From Ifrita kowaldi (Eukaryota; Chordata; Aves; Passeriformes; Cinclosomatidae): a DNA stretch of 64,000 nt. Shown here one piece after another: positions 39,746 to 54,059 of the stretch (position 1 is the first letter of the stretch; every line of letters starts with the position of its first letter). The position numbers and the translations under genes are program-made. The stretch lies in the NCBI GenBank assembly GCA_013398055.1, contig VZRS01005522.1:727623-791622 (forward strand), in the 5' to 3' direction. Under the pieces are notes generated by a model. It worked only from the letters and a program-made list of their open reading frames with translations, searched no databases and had not been told where the DNA came from.

Positions 39746-41289
39746 AAGAAAAAATATTTTCTAATCTGGCTAAGTATGTTCAATTGTATCTTAGGCAAAG
39801 TTTAACTGGCTATACAATATATATAAGTAGGCTAATAAGCATATCAAGAATCTCCATCTTTACTTCTTCCCTATGTGAACACTTGAATTGAAATAGCAGT
39901 TCATTTTAATTTACACCTGATATTTTTGGTCTGCACCAAAAACACAGGAATTGAAATGGGACACACTTGTTCCCAAGTGAGAGGAATCACAAACAGGTTT
40001 GGACAGAAACAATGAGTGACCTGACTTATAATCACTTTTATTTCTCCCTACAGGAGAAAGTTGCAGTGGTTAACTAAAGGGACAGTTTAAATTAATCTAG
40101 GTAAACTACATTAAATGGTGGGTGGAGGTCTGTTATGTATATTCAGAATAAACAGAGTTTACAGCAGTTTAACTGGGTCATTCTTGAAAAACTGTGCACG
40201 ACTTTCTTCTATAGACAAAGTCTGCCATTATTGGGGTGGACATTTCTTTATAAGCCCAGTTTCAGAACTTGGAGGGAGCTTTTCTCCTTCAGGTTTGTTT
40301 GCTGCTGTACCTCATGAAATTGTCACTCTTCTGCTTTCCATAGACTAATAAATCACGAGGCAGACTGCCCTTCTCAAAGAGTTTAATGGCTTGTCCATAT
40401 TGCTAATATGCTAATATTGCAAAATTACTTATGATTACTGTAAACAATATTCAGTGTCTTTTCCAAACAAGCTGACTGTACTGATTCCAAAGGATTTAGA
40501 GTATCTGAGAAACTGAAAATGCATGTAAATACATATATTAAAGTTTTTCAAATGGAAGAAAATCCTTTCTTTAGATGGTTGTGTTTTCATTGGGTCTTAC
40601 TGAAAGAGAATTTGAGCATTTAGAATAAGTAATAATTTTGGGCATTGTCACTAAAGAAAACAAAAGGTAATAAGAGCAGAAACAGCAGTGGTGTGTGGAA
40701 TTTCACTGAGGGTACGTAAGAGTGTAAAGGAGGAGCTTTTTTCATACCCCAGAAACTGCTGTGCAGTCACTAGTGGAAGCCTACGCAGGGGGAATAGATG
40801 GTATAGAGACTGCAGTAATTCTGTAAAAGTATGTCATAAGCTCAGAGAGACAGGGAGACATAAGTGGGTAGGCTCCCTTTCATTTTTATGCAGAAAATGA
40901 ATCATGGGCACAGATCTGAAGATCTAATATGTCTGTGCTTAATTGTATTGCATGCAACTTACACCTGCAAAAGAAAAATGCCCCTTTTGCAAATCCACCT
41001 CTTGGGTGTGGAGTTGGGGTGAGAACTGCTGTCATGCAATAATTCACGAAATGGAAAATGACTGACTACACGCTTTGTTGCATCAGGTGCTTTGCGTAGC
41101 TGTCTGGTTTGCAGTGTGACAAAGTGCAACAAGCTGAGGTACCAGGCAGCATGAAGTGAAAGTGCTTCGCATTAAGAACTGTGAACAACCAAACCATTTT
41201 TAAATATAGGCAGAATCTATAATAAGCAGCAAAACGCCCATGCCTCTCATGGCTAATGAGAATTCCCATCTGTAATGGTCTGCCACATC

Positions 41290-41600
41290 CCTGGTTAATT
41301 AGAAACTAAATTACTAACATCGCTAATTATTCATAATGACATTCTTTTACGTCTGTTAAATTAGTTATAAAAATGATTAGCATAAGAAATGCTCGGCTTT
41401 GAAATACTAGTCAATAAGTCAAAAAGCCTCTGTTTGCCTATTTAATCTAATGAAAGGTATTTTATCTCACACGGCATCTAAGCGCACAGGCAAAATTAAC
41501 CCTGTGAATGTAAAGGGTTTTATCAAACAAAGCAGAGCAGGGCTGCACTAATGTCATTTACACGCACAGGCTGTTTCCACTAATAAATGTATTTCAGAAT
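41290..41600. promoter_or_regulatory. Candidate regulatory block with homeodomain and TCF-like motifs
   Basis: Homeodomain-type cores are clustered here, including TTAATTA (41295-41301) and CTAATTA (41323-41329), together with a TCF/LEF-like AACAAAG (41526-41532). The block lacks simple repeats and transposon similarity and has the look of a constrained non-coding element. Conservation cannot be judged from one sequence, so this is a hypothesis. Confidence 0.3.
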
Positions 41601-44581
41601 ACTATACACACTTTGAATAAGTTACATGATTTTCAAGGGCATATTAAAAAAAAAAAAGCTTTGAAAAAATGTATGTCATGATTTAATGTATTAATAAAAA
41701 GATGACCCAACTGTGTCTCCCAGGCTTTCCAGATACTTGACTAACCTATTTGTTTAAAAGGTGTATATGAACAGGCAAGTTTTCACAGGGTGTCATTTTC
41801 CATATAATCAGGGGGGCTTTGTGCTAAATTGTATAAGAAAGCATTCAGGGTTAAAATTCAGCATGACTCTCCCCCAAACAACCCTTCCTGCACCTTCACC
41901 CCCACTCCCACTTAAACCCTTTTGGAGGTTCCTGCCCTCCCCTCCCTGTTCTCCTCTTAGAAGCAAACTCAGCACCATTAGCACACAAATGCAAAATAAC
42001 TAGCCTAGGCCTCTTCCCAGGAATACAAATTAGGGGCAGGTAGTTGAAGAGCTTAGAAAGCTGAAATAGCGAAGTTCACAATGAAAAGGATGAATAGATG
42101 AGAGACTGAAAGTGGGGTAAAGTGTTCAGCTTTTGTCATTTAAAGTGACGTCTTTAACTCTTTGCCTTCATGAGGCTGCTCTTCACAAAAATAATAATGA
42201 ATTGCAATTAAGATCTGAAGGACAAAAGGGAATTATGTGGGAGGAAAAAAAAAAGAAAAGGAAAAGATAAAATTATGACGAGAACAAGATTATTTTTCCC
42301 TCTGATGCAGCATATGAATATCAGGAAAGCAGAGAGGATAGTTTTAGAACTGTCATTGTTTAATCTGACAATGGTGCCACTGTAGATAGTGAAACCAATG
42401 ATGTCACCACAGCAGCTGGAGAAAAGTTTGAGATGGCTCATCAGATCTTCTAAATTTATATCCACGCTTGAAGCCCTGTAGCTACTTCATGTTGTGTTCT
42501 ACTTTTGGGGACATATACTGCTTCTTACTGAAATGGGAGATATTTTAGTTGTAAAGTGCTGCTATGTTTAAAGTTATTCGTCCTTCAATTATGCCAAGCC
42601 TTTGATTCAGCTGCACCTCTGGACTTGACTGCCACCTGTTTGTCCCCTGCTAGAACAAAGTTCCATTTTATGGCACAGACCTATGACTAAAGTCATGGTG
42701 AGAGTTACAGCTTTAAAAGTCTTCTTTAAAATGTATTATTTGTGAGTATAGTATCCTGCTGTCAGTGTAAAATGGAATGGCTCTTCGATCACACTGAGGA
42801 CAAGCAGTTCTTTAAATTAGTCGTCTGATCCATCTGAATGTGGGGGATGGATAGGGACCCAAGTTAGGTGCCAAAGCTTTAGTCCATATTTTCTCTTACC
42901 TTTAAGTTATTAGAGCTTCTCAGAAAACCTGGGGAAGCTGTCTGGAAGAGTTCCATAAACGCCTCTCCCGTTTATTACTGCTACAGTATTTCCAAACAAA
43001 ATGTGGTCATCGGTCCCCTGTACTCATCCTGGAAATCACAAACACAAAGATAAGCCATCACTGGGGCAGCTTGTAGCAGGACATGTAGGATGGATCCACA
43101 GACTAGAGACTGCAATATTTGGCAGAAGGCTGCATCAGTACTTGAATAGCAAAGTAACCAGTAGAATCTCGAAAAGACAGCTTTTGAAGATGGAGAAGGA
43201 AAAACTAAACTGGAAAAATAAAAGTAAAAAATAAACCCTCAAATATTTATGATAAAAAGTTAAGTGAATAATATTAGACAGCACTGCTCTAAATGACAAG
43301 TGAGGATTATAGATCCATCTTCTGCTTTTATCTGGGATGTTCTTTCTAATTACTGAAAAAGTAAATGTTTTTTCAGACACTGTAATGGCCATTCTTACGT
43401 TGTTACATTACTGAATTTAATAACAATATACTTTGGGAAAATTTTGCCAACAGAACCATTCATGCAACATTTAAAACTTTAAAGTATGGAATCTTATCCT
43501 AAGTTTCCCAGGACCTTTAATTTTATGAAAGAAAACTGAAAATTTTACAGGCTCTCCTGTAATTCCTGTACTAATAGCCAGTATTTCTTGATTAGATTTT
43601 GGAAATACCACAAAATCTTCTTCAAATAAAAAGAAACATTAAAATAAGAGAATAATGAACAAATTAAAGGTGACAGCACACTACTAAATTAGCTTTTCAA
43701 AAAGGGTTTACGTCAATTCCAGCTATTGCACTTGCATGACAGTTTATGGGTGTGGGAGGAAAGAAAATCTCATTTTATTTGCATTGTTTTACCTGTTTTC
43801 TTTGTTGAGGATATTTCAAGTCCATGATGATTACTTGACATTCCATATTCATTGTTTACTGTGACATTAAAAAAAAAGAAAATCAGCTATTTAGCAGCTT
43901 TAGGGTATGTCTCCAGGGACAGGTACAGACAGATGCAAGCTTGTCTGTCTGCTCTTCAAATGGCCAGACATGAGCCAGCTCTGATCCAAAGTCATACACA
44001 GACACATTCACATGGCACTTGTGTTTTGAAGTAACCAGCAGGGTTGAGCAACCTGAGTGCAATTACTTGATTTTGGACAGGATCTGGCTCTGTCTGACCA
44101 AGTCAGGGCATAGCCAGAGGACCTTGGGTTTGTGCTTGTCCAAGTAGTCAGGCTGCAAAAACCTTCCTGAACAAAATGATGGACAACAGTGACAGCTGAA
44201 AACAGCCCTTTCAATGTCATTATAATGTAAAAGAAAAAAGTCTTAAGACCAATTTTCTTTATGGTAACATGAATTTGGATGCTTTTCAACAATCTCACCA
44301 CAGTAAAAATTGAGTTCTAGCTTTATGTTTTACTTACGTCTTAGAGATGATACATCTGTTGTGAGACGTTGTGATTAACTAGTCCTTAAAAAGACCCTCC
44401 AGACAAGAAGTTTCTGTGGCTTTCTTCATTTCACAATTCCTTTGACTTCTTAAGCATATTAAAACAAAAATCAAATTAAGGTGCTTAAATTCTGTTGTAG
44501 TTGATGGAAATATTAAAAATTATTCAGAACTACTCATTCTCCTTAGCATGCCTAAGTAAATATTTCCAACGCTGTGGTCTA

Positions 44582-44630
44582 TTCCGGCTTGAAATTCCCC
44601 AGTGAAGTCAATAGGAACTGAACACGTGTA
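44582..44630. repeat. Possible fragment of the same ancient repeat
   Basis: CCCCAGTGAAGTCAATAGGA followed by ACTG is close to the motif CCCAGTGAAGTCAATGGGAGTT that recurs in reptile and bird genomes. Only about 50 bp can be supported. Confidence 0.35.
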
Positions 44631-46084
44631 TCAGAAGTCAAACTTTGCCTCTTTATGATTTCTGGAGCATTTTTAAAAGTCTCTGAAGGAACAGCTATAT
44701 AAAATACTTTCTGAGGTAAGCCCCATAAGGAGAACAAAAGCAGGTATTATTTGACAGCCTCACCAAAATGCAGAGGATCTGGAATAAATCAGGAAGAGCT
44801 TGAAATGGATTTATTGGAAGGGTGATGCTTCTGTTTAGCTTTCCATTTTTTACGGGAATAATTAGAAATGTCATTTGGCAGATGTCTATAATGTTTTTGG
44901 AACTGGAAGGAAATTTGGCTTTTCCATTTGGTGTGGGTGGATGTTCCTCTAGGCCACATTTAACATGTAAAATGAGAGAGGTGAGTTTGAAACCCTTCCT
45001 AAACGGAGACCTGTAGCTGCATGTTCCGCAGACTTACCTTAGAAAATCCTCTGCCAGCAACCTGCATACCTGATCCATATATTACCCCCAGGGAGATGGC
45101 CCTAAGCATCAGTTTCACCCTTTTTGCAGCATAAAGATTCGAGCCAAAAAAATCAAAGTATCAGGATTCAGAGCAACAAAAAATCAATAGACCAGATAAA
45201 CTGGTTTATCCTCCTTGCTGCTGTGCAAAGGAGTTATAAACATGACCTAACCAGCCAGATTCCACCAGTGCATCTAACCTTATCTGTATTTCATGCCACT
45301 AAGTACATTTTGGGTTTATGCTTGACTTTATATTTAATGGTTGTCCTCTCTGTCCCTCCCAGAGCAGGTTGTAATTCTAATCTTTCTGGATTTAGGGGGG
45401 TGGGAGGGAAGGCTACTGCTGATAATGATAACCCTGATAATAATAACTGACACAGAAACAGTGAAAGCCCTGATACATTGCAAGAGACTACAGGAAGCTT
45501 CAAAGAGTACCACACTCAGTGCTAGATGAAAAATCTGAAAATTTGCAAACCTGAAGAAGATACAGAGGGACTTGAACATTTCACCAAACACTGATAGAAA
45601 AATCTAGCGTTATTATGCCCCAATACTGAGGTAGGTTTCCCTCCTCATGAGAAGGAACTCTCAAGGTATAACTCAGCTGCTATTCATACATTTACCTTAC
45701 AATAAAATGATGACACTGCCATGATTTTTGTCCCCTGCATCTTTCTTGATAATTGTTGCAGGAATTTGAGCTGCAAAGACATCTGGTAATATTTCTTTTC
45801 GATGACTTGACAAAAACATTAGCAACCTAATAAATGTCTACAGAAAGCAGCGAAGCTTGGTGCAGGGGCCCTAGAAACATGTGCACCCAGTTAGATGAAT
45901 TAGCTTTGCTGCATTTGCTGAATTTGCTGCACCTGAGGGTTCATACTGCAGGTAAAATGCTGCAATGCAACCAAGGAACTATAGATCAGTCAGTGTACCT
46001 CCAATCCTTATAAGGGTACTGAAATACATCTATAAAAATCAGTTTGGAAGTGTTTGGGGTGAAATTTTTCTTACCTTCTTTGGT

Positions 46085-46210
46085 CAGCTAAAAGCTAGAT
46101 TTAGAGTACAACAGTGGAACTCCTTGCTCAAGGATATTGAGGACAAACATGTTAGAATGGCTTGAGATAGTAGGCTTTAGAAATTAACAGAAAGGTCATT
46201 AAAAGGCTTT
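46085..46210 (+). mobile_element. Possible ancient L3/CR1-like LINE fragment
   Basis: The stretch around ACAGTGGAACTCCTTGCTCA followed by AGGATATTGAGGACAAACAT resembles the conserved 3' untranslated part of ancient amniote L3/CR1-type LINEs (TGGAACTCCTTGCCACAGGA-like). Similarity is patchy and comes from memory, so this is tentative. Confidence 0.35.
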
Positions 46211-49200
46211 AAAACACTAGGTTGGATGCAGGAAGTTTCTGGGTTGAAGAAATACTTTATTATTCCTTAAATACTGATGTATCAGTGGTTATAACTTTTT
46301 CTGGATGTTCCAGTGCTGATCTCCTAGGCATGAATGTTTGCTAACATCACCCAGCCAACTTGCTAACTTTGCAGAACCATCCATACGGTACAGATAAACA
46401 TCTGTGTTCCCATTGTTGTGCATTCTGAGGGATACCAGATGCAGTGTCTTGTTGACTTTGAAAAGCTGAATTTTCGTGAAAAATCTTCCCTAAGGCCACT
46501 ATGAAGAATTACTTTATCGACATATTTAGCAGAAGAATTTTCATCTTTGCTCACTGTCAGCTATGTCCATTCACACTGGAAAAAAATTATTAAATCTAGC
46601 AGCACTCTATGAGGTTTGTTTTTTTTTTTTCATTACTTCTACATATTTTCTAGGAGAGTCCAAATGGAGATGCTGGACAGCCATCTGAGCCTTGATAGGC
46701 TGTAGTAGACAGCAGCTGACACACGGGCAGTCACTATAATTCCCCTACACCTACTTCAGGAAAACCCAAGACAGTTCTGAATTGGTATGGATTTCTGTTT
46801 CTCAAAAATGTCTTAAGAACACGGGGACTTTCTATGGCCTCAGAAGAGTGATTCACATAGCCCAAGATGTATTTTCTGATGGTGACAACAGAGATGGTCT
46901 TTAGGGAAAACATGCAGACATGGCCACTGTCTGCAGTCCATTCCCTTCCTATCCCTCTCATGTCCACCACTGTTGTACTGGGATAGTAGACAGTGCACCC
47001 AAACCCCCCATTCATTTTACTTTCTGTGCAAGGATCTATGATTCATAAAGCAAATCATTCACAGATGCAGTCAAAGTGCATGTCTCACTTTTAACACCAC
47101 ATTTACAGAAGTGAAGGAGGTTAAGGCAGCCCAGAAGCAGATTGCAGTTGGGCTCTGGAAGCTGGTTATCATTATGGTGTTGATCAAACTGTGTCTAATT
47201 GTTTTGTCCATGAAGACCTCCATACACATCTCCTCAACCAGCTCCTGGTTATGGATGCATCTCAGCCTGGCTGCCACTTCTCGAAAGTCTCTTATGAGGT
47301 ACCTAAATTAACCTATCAGCAGGCTCTTCCCTTACTGGATGTTCTGCTCTTTCTAGTCTTTATCTAGCAAGGAAATACAAAATATTACCTTACTATAGCT
47401 CTTACAAATGTATAACTCCTGAAAAATCTGTTGTTATAGTCCCTGTAAATTGGGGGAAATTGAATCCAGGTTTTAAACATGATCAAGATTCCATTCTGTG
47501 CAGGGTAATGAAGAATCTGAAAGCAAAGACGGCTCTTTCACAATCACACTAAAAAGTAAGATCAAAAAAATGTAATTACCAAAAGTATTTACAGTCCCGT
47601 GGTAAGACTGCTTGCTTACTAAAAGGATGTTTACTTGTCACATCATTTATGATGCATAGTGACATAGGCTCCACTATTTCTTCCTCTCTGCAACCAAGAG
47701 GGGGGTCTCCTGAAATGCTCTGCCTGTCCTTCCTGCTTCTAGACCAAAAATCAAACAGATCCTGCTTGGGCAGTGAAGTGGTGAGTACCTGCAAAAACTC
47801 CTTGCAGCTGGTCATGAGGAGAAGAAATGTTTGCATTTATAAAAGCAAGGTCTCTTGCATTTTAAGACACAGATGTGAAATGCAAGGTGGTTAGTAACAT
47901 CTTTGGAGGTGTTAACCAGAAGCTCAGGTGTTATCTTCTCTAGAGAAAAATTGTTTGGGCAATGGTACTTATTTGCTCGTGTTTTTTAAACAAACATTTT
48001 CTACTTATCAAATGTTAAAATCACAGTGCTAAGAGCATGACTGTAGCTTTTGACATGTATTGGTAGAGATGGTAAACATTTTCTTGGTAGCATGAATGAC
48101 CAAACCACATGCACTGAAATTCCAGCAGCTGTGACCACATGAACATTTTACCTTGTGCTAATGATCATGTGTGAGCAAGCAGTTGGTAAAAAACATACAC
48201 TTTTTTTTCCTTATGAGTGTGGACACAAAGACAACAGCTTTCTTCACCTAAGATAAATGAATTGGGCTGACAGAACTAAATCATGGACTACTTCTTTCTT
48301 TTGGCCTCTTGAGAAAGGGAAAAAATGAGAACTTCTGAGGCATCACAAATATGAAGGAGGAACTAATTTCCCTCCATCAAAGAAGTACACAAATTATTTT
48401 GAAATCTTTTTAAAGCTGTGCAAATATGGTGACAATCTAAGCAGGGAAGGTCAGTAGCCTCTCTGACTGAAACAGCAAAAGCTTGGTGGTGCACAGCAAC
48501 CAAAGCCCATCAATTACCTGAAGGCCCTATATTCTGTGGAAACCAGGCTCTCAGTCAAATCTCAGGAGACATTTCTTGTCCTTAAAATGAACTGAACTTT
48601 GGGTATGAGCTACAAACTGTCTTGGTTTTTAAACTGTGTTATATTCTTGTTTTCCATTTTATCTTCTTGCTTTTAACTGCGTTCTAGATTAGGCTTATTT
48701 GCAAAATTATAAACCAAATGAAGTATAGAGGAACCAGGATATTGATTGCCATTACTTCATCTAATCTCTAATGTAATTCAAATATTTTATGTAAAAAAAA
48801 GGGAAGTTTGTGTATAGGTCACTAGCATAACATAGGTCTCAGATTCTCATTCTTCTGCAATGTAGTCCGTGGTGGGTGAAGTAGTCCACCCACCGTTAAA
48901 CTAAATAATAGCTTTCATAACTCCACATATAACTAGAGGCTTCACGTGCTCAAGAGCTGTAGGTAGCTTTCTAGCACAATTACACCATTGACTTACTAAG
49001 CAGAGCTGATATTACCTGAAATTACAAACCATTTCTGCTTCTGAATCTTGCAGAAATGGCAGAATTATCCCCAAATGGCCCAGCCCAACAAAAAACAAAG
49101 ACCACATCACGCCAAAATGAAGATTTCTGTATCAGCAGGGCAGTCACAGTGGCTGTGCAGCTGTAAAGTCACAGCCCCCAGAGACATTGCCTCTCACGTG

Positions 49201-50599
49201 TCACAGTTATGTGAGCCTGCCCACTAACCTACTTCCAAAGGCCCGGGTTTTTCTGTCTCCTTATTTTTCATTTTGCATTTGTCAACATCCCACTATCCTC
49301 GTCTAGGAGGTAGAGGAGCTCCCTTTTGTTTGATGTGAGCTGAACGCCTGGGGGCACTGAAGGGGTTAAGTGGAGGAAATTCTTGTCAACTTCAATAGAG
49401 AATAAGGCATTTTAAAGGATTTTCTGTAAGAAGAACCCAGTATGTCTGACATCAGAGTCACAGCACATCACAGTGAAGGAGTAAAATTTCTACTTAAAGG
49501 GTTTTTTATACTTTCAGAGTGGAAAATATTCATATTGTGGTTTCACACTAAAAATAAATTCTTCCATTCACAGCCAGCAACAGGTAGCTGAGGTTAGATC
49601 AAACCACTAGCTTACTAATGACTGTGAATTGCAGTATCTATAGAAATGACCAGAATTCAAGGCAGCCTCTAAAATAACCCAGATGAATCATTCTTGAAAA
49701 ATATTATTCACTCCATAATAAATAGACTCAGCATGAATGTCCACCGCACAAAGCATGCTTTAAGTATTTTTTAAAAACTTAAAACACTGTTGCATGTAAA
49801 TTGAAATGATAATTTTTCTACCTTTTGCAGGAGTTCTACTTTTTTCACAAGTCTGGGAACACTAAAGTGATTCCAGGATCCTAAAGTTAAGTGACTGAAT
49901 TGAAAGCATTCCTTTTGTGCAAGCATCTTGAATGTAATAAAAAATAGCTCTTAAAGTATTACCAATAAGGAATCTGAACTGTCTTGAGTTATAGTGAAAA
50001 CTGTTGTTCAACAATGATGCAGAAAGAAACAAAAAACTGATAAAATCTTAAGATTATTATTCTACTGTGCAACACGGGGTTTTTTGGTAGTAAGTTACTG
50101 GTCAAACACTCTGCTCGTGGAAATCATCAGAACATCTCTGTCATTAGTGGTGCCAGGTTGATTTACCCAAGCTGTGAATCTGAGCTCCAGTTAAATTATT
50201 AAAAACCAAAACATAAAAATCACAAACTTCCCACAATGACAGCAACCACTGTCCTGCAATGCTGCCACATAGTTTTATATACAGGATTATATTTTCCTAT
50301 TTCATATCCCATGTTTTCTCATTAAGGCAAATCTATGGCCATGGGACTGGCAGACCCTAAGAGGCCAGAAGAAGACTAGGACTGTTAGGAAAGAAAGACT
50401 GAAACAAACAAACAATGGAAAAAAATCACTACCACCACGACAACATACCCACCCCACAAAGGAAGCAAATATCAAAAGATCACAAAACTTTAACTTCAAC
50501 ATTTTTTTGGTCTCTGGCATTTCTTTGTCCCAATAAACCTGAAATACATCTCTGAAATTGTTACCAAGGGTGGCAGGTTGTTGTTTTTTTTTTTTCATT

Positions 50600-50600
50600 N
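50600..50600. other. Single ambiguous base (N)
   Basis: One N lies five bases after a 13-nt T-run, where sequencing or polishing commonly fails. It differs from the N at 25462, which sits at a duplication boundary. Confidence 0.9.
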
Positions 50601-52797
50601 TGAACAAAAAACCATTGAAGAAAACAATACCTTTCATGCCCTCAACAGGAGATGTCTAAATCACATGTGGACAATTGCAGGTTTAAATCACTAAATTTAG
50701 AAATTTAGAAATGAATGCTCTTTGTGTCTACTTACTGTCTGTACTACAGTGGGACTGACTTTCTCAGTAAAGTCCCACCAACAGTAAATCCACCAGTCAT
50801 TATTTCATGGCCATTGCTGCTCATGGTTGGTTTCTGTACCACATCATATCTGCGCACTCATCCTTCTCTTTATCACTCATCCTCTGATGATATCTTCTCC
50901 CAAAGTAGTAGTTCTGCATATCTGTGCATCTGCATGAGAGCTGCCTATCAGTTGCTTCAGAAATTGACAAAGACTTTGAAAGTTGCCATATTTGCATGAT
51001 AAACAAGAAGAAAGCTAGTATTTTCATCACTCATTTGTCACTGAAAGTACAAAGTGGAAAAAACCTGTTCTGTTTAGTGGACTAACATGGTATGCCTGGG
51101 AGACTTCAATGTACAGAGTACAGGGCAAGTGCACTCCACTCTGCAGATGCTCTCTCTCAGGGGTGGGAGAAAGGATCACCTTTCACGGGATCGTTTAAAA
51201 ACCACGGGAAAATGTTATAGCAAAAGCTGATACTCTGAAAGAGGAGTATAGGTAACAGTGAAATATGGTAATTCAATTCCTCATTTCCCCTAAGAAAGAT
51301 GTATTTGTGATGTGCATATATATCTACAGGAGACAGAACGTGCAATGTAGAAATGTTACTGTAACAATATTCTGCCCATCCTAATGGGCATGTCGGATGA
51401 AAGCAATGCTAGTACACACAGACACTTCTGTCTGAGAGAAGCTCACTGTACTTTAAGCATGTTTTCGCTCATATAACCTCAGGTACTGCTTAGAGCTGAT
51501 TTAGTAACAGTCACAAAACACTGTGCAGATACTATTAGTATGAATGAACCCATTCCAATTAACCAGACTGTCAGCTAAACCAAATGAATACTCTCCTTAG
51601 ACTTTTTTGCAAGAGCTGAGCTAAACTGAATTCAAACTGTTGCAGCTTCAGTATACAAGAATGGTTTGATAACGGTAAGCTGAAATAAAGGGAGAAAGTC
51701 TACACACAAGCTTTATCAGCACAAGTCTGTCAGCAAAAAGCCTAACAGGAATCTGCAGCACCCTTAATGGAATTAACCCCCAAAACAGAATCTCTCGGCA
51801 AAATCTAAAAGATTGATGCCTGAAGGAAGCAACTACCTATATCCTACAGCAGTGGTAGGAATAAATTATCTTAGTAGTAGAGTAAGTTAAGTAGGATCAG
51901 AATGAAAGTTAAAAATCCTAAACTAAGATAGCTATTCCTTGATTCAAAAGTGTGTGTCATGCAATTATAAACTTTTTTTATTCCCCTAGGCAGCTGGGAT
52001 TTTCCCAGGATACCCATTCAAGTGTATGTTCAATCAGTACATATTCAGGAATTCACCTCTTGTCTATACAAAGTTTCAAGGAGGTCAAGGAGAATTTTGT
52101 CATTGCCTCCAGTGAGGCCAGGCATTTCACCCACCAATCTTGCAGCTGAAGTGAGGTCTTTGGATAAAAACTATGTGAAATGTAAACAGCACAAATCCTG
52201 GATACATTTAATAAACAGAGCAGGATATCTTTCCATCTAATATTTCACTTAGCTTAATTTATCAGTTTAAAAAAAAAAAAAGTTGACATTGATTCTTTTT
52301 TCTAAAGCAGAGATTTTAAGGGGTGAGTTGTGACAGTCCTCTTCTCTCCAGCCACATCCTTCAGACTGCATGTATGCGGAAATATATTTTGCACACACTT
52401 GAAATATTTATTAAGATCTGTCCTCTCAGAGGCTAAGCTCAAGTGCAATAGTTTACACACCAGTTTTTCTCTATGAAAGTCTGCAAAATCATTCAGCAAT
52501 TGCAAGGTTCCATAAGCCACCCACTCTATAACCTGGGGGCTAAGACAACACAGGGCTGAAAGGAATAAAGAAACAACACTTTCCATATCTTGGGAAAAGA
52601 TGAAGTTGTAATTATTACCACAAGAGGAAACTATATTTTGTGACTGTTTTCTTCAGAGATGTATGTAACTTCCAAAAGCAAGAAACACCATCTCAATTCA
52701 TTCTGAAAAATCAAGTGCTATGACATACTAAAGCTTATTTTTCAGTGAAAGAAAATATAGGAAAATGTCTGGTTTTATGACTAGTCAGTAGAAGCTT

Positions 52798-52816
52798 AAA
52801 AAAAAAAAAAAAAAAA
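52798..52816. repeat. 19-nt A homopolymer
   Basis: The longest homopolymer in the window. No retrocopy is recognised on its left side, so I cannot call it the tail of a retroposed gene. Confidence 0.95.
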
Positions 52817-54059
52817 GAATGCCATTCCCCAAAACAAAGAAAAAAATTACAAGTTCAGGTTAGATACAAAATGTCAATATATAATTTTAGGTAACTACTT
52901 TGGAGCCTGTGCTCCAGTCACTTAAGCTTTACAAAATTCTAAAAAGTTACCTAGCCAACTGCCTTACTCCTTTGAGACAAAAAATTAAATAGGTTGCTTC
53001 TGTGCAATTAAGTTTCTACTTGGGGATCAGATTGTATCATCTGAACTCATGAGAGTGTCTGTCTTTGTGCGTGAATTTCCCTTGAGATGAGATTTGTGGG
53101 AGGGATCTCCTTCCTCCTGGACTGCAAATAAATGTGTCCAAGAATGTTCCTGGGCGCTATGTTCCAGCTGGCCCCAAAAGGACAGTGTCCATGCTGGGCA
53201 ACTCCTTTAACCTCTAAAAGAGGAACCTGCTGGCAAGCTGACTTTTGGGAACGGCTCCTGAAATGTGGTAGGGAATAGCTTGGGAGAGTACTTTTTGGCA
53301 CATGCTTAACTCACACCAGGCAAAGTCTTAACGCTTCACCAGTGTGGGCAATTGCAATCCATTGTCCAGGAATATTTCCACCTACTGTCTGATTTACGAG
53401 TGCAGAGGTGGCCAGAAAGACCACTGCGCACTTTCAGACTTTGTACTGCAATTGTGGGTGTGCAGGAGAGAACAGGTCAGGCACAGCCCTGATGGAAAGT
53501 TCACCTTTTATACCACCACCCCTGCCTCCCCCCAGCCACACATATTTCAGAATAACCCACACTTTTTTGGAAGTCTTTTTCTTCCACTTGGGATGAAGGG
53601 GTCTGAGGAGAGCCTTTCTCCCCAAGAACAGTACTGAGAGTAGTAGGCAGTGGGCAGTTAAGATAACCTTCATGTGTGGCTAGTTTTTTTTTTTAAATAA
53701 TGGCATTATGGGATCCTCATGCACTAGTTTTAAAGAATGATCACAATGCTTCTCCAAAAAAGAAAAGACACTGAGGCATAAAAACATATACATGATAAAC
53801 AACTGCATAATCTCCATCTGCAGAGCAGCAGAGGAAGAAGACAGTAAACCTACTGGTGAAAGGTACAATGCATTCTTATGAGTTCTGCAAGAGGGCATCG
53901 ATGCTCCTGCTTCACTTTACTATTTAATGCAGCTGCACTTAGGTTAAGTTCACAAAGTGAATTCTTGGTCCCTTAACTGCTCTACTTATATATTTCATAC
54001 TGCCATATACTTCAGGGGAGCGAGTATGAGGGGAGTGGGGAGAGTGGGGAAGGAATCAC

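Larger units (their letters stand above)
39746..50599. other. Gene desert, right-central segment
   Basis: Mostly unique AT-rich DNA. It contains the candidate regulatory block at 41290-41600, possible ancient repeats at 44582 and 46085, and T-runs at about 46618-46630 and 50583-50595. No gene or structural RNA is recognisable. Confidence 0.6.

Noticed and set aside
47101..47165. Another MIR copy suggested by TTTACAGAAGTGAAGGAGGT
   Set aside because: Only a short stretch resembles MIR and the core GACTTGCCCAAGGTCA is missing.
52798..52816. Poly-A tail of a processed pseudogene
   Set aside because: No coding or known RNA sequence is recognisable next to the A-run and no flanking duplication is evident.
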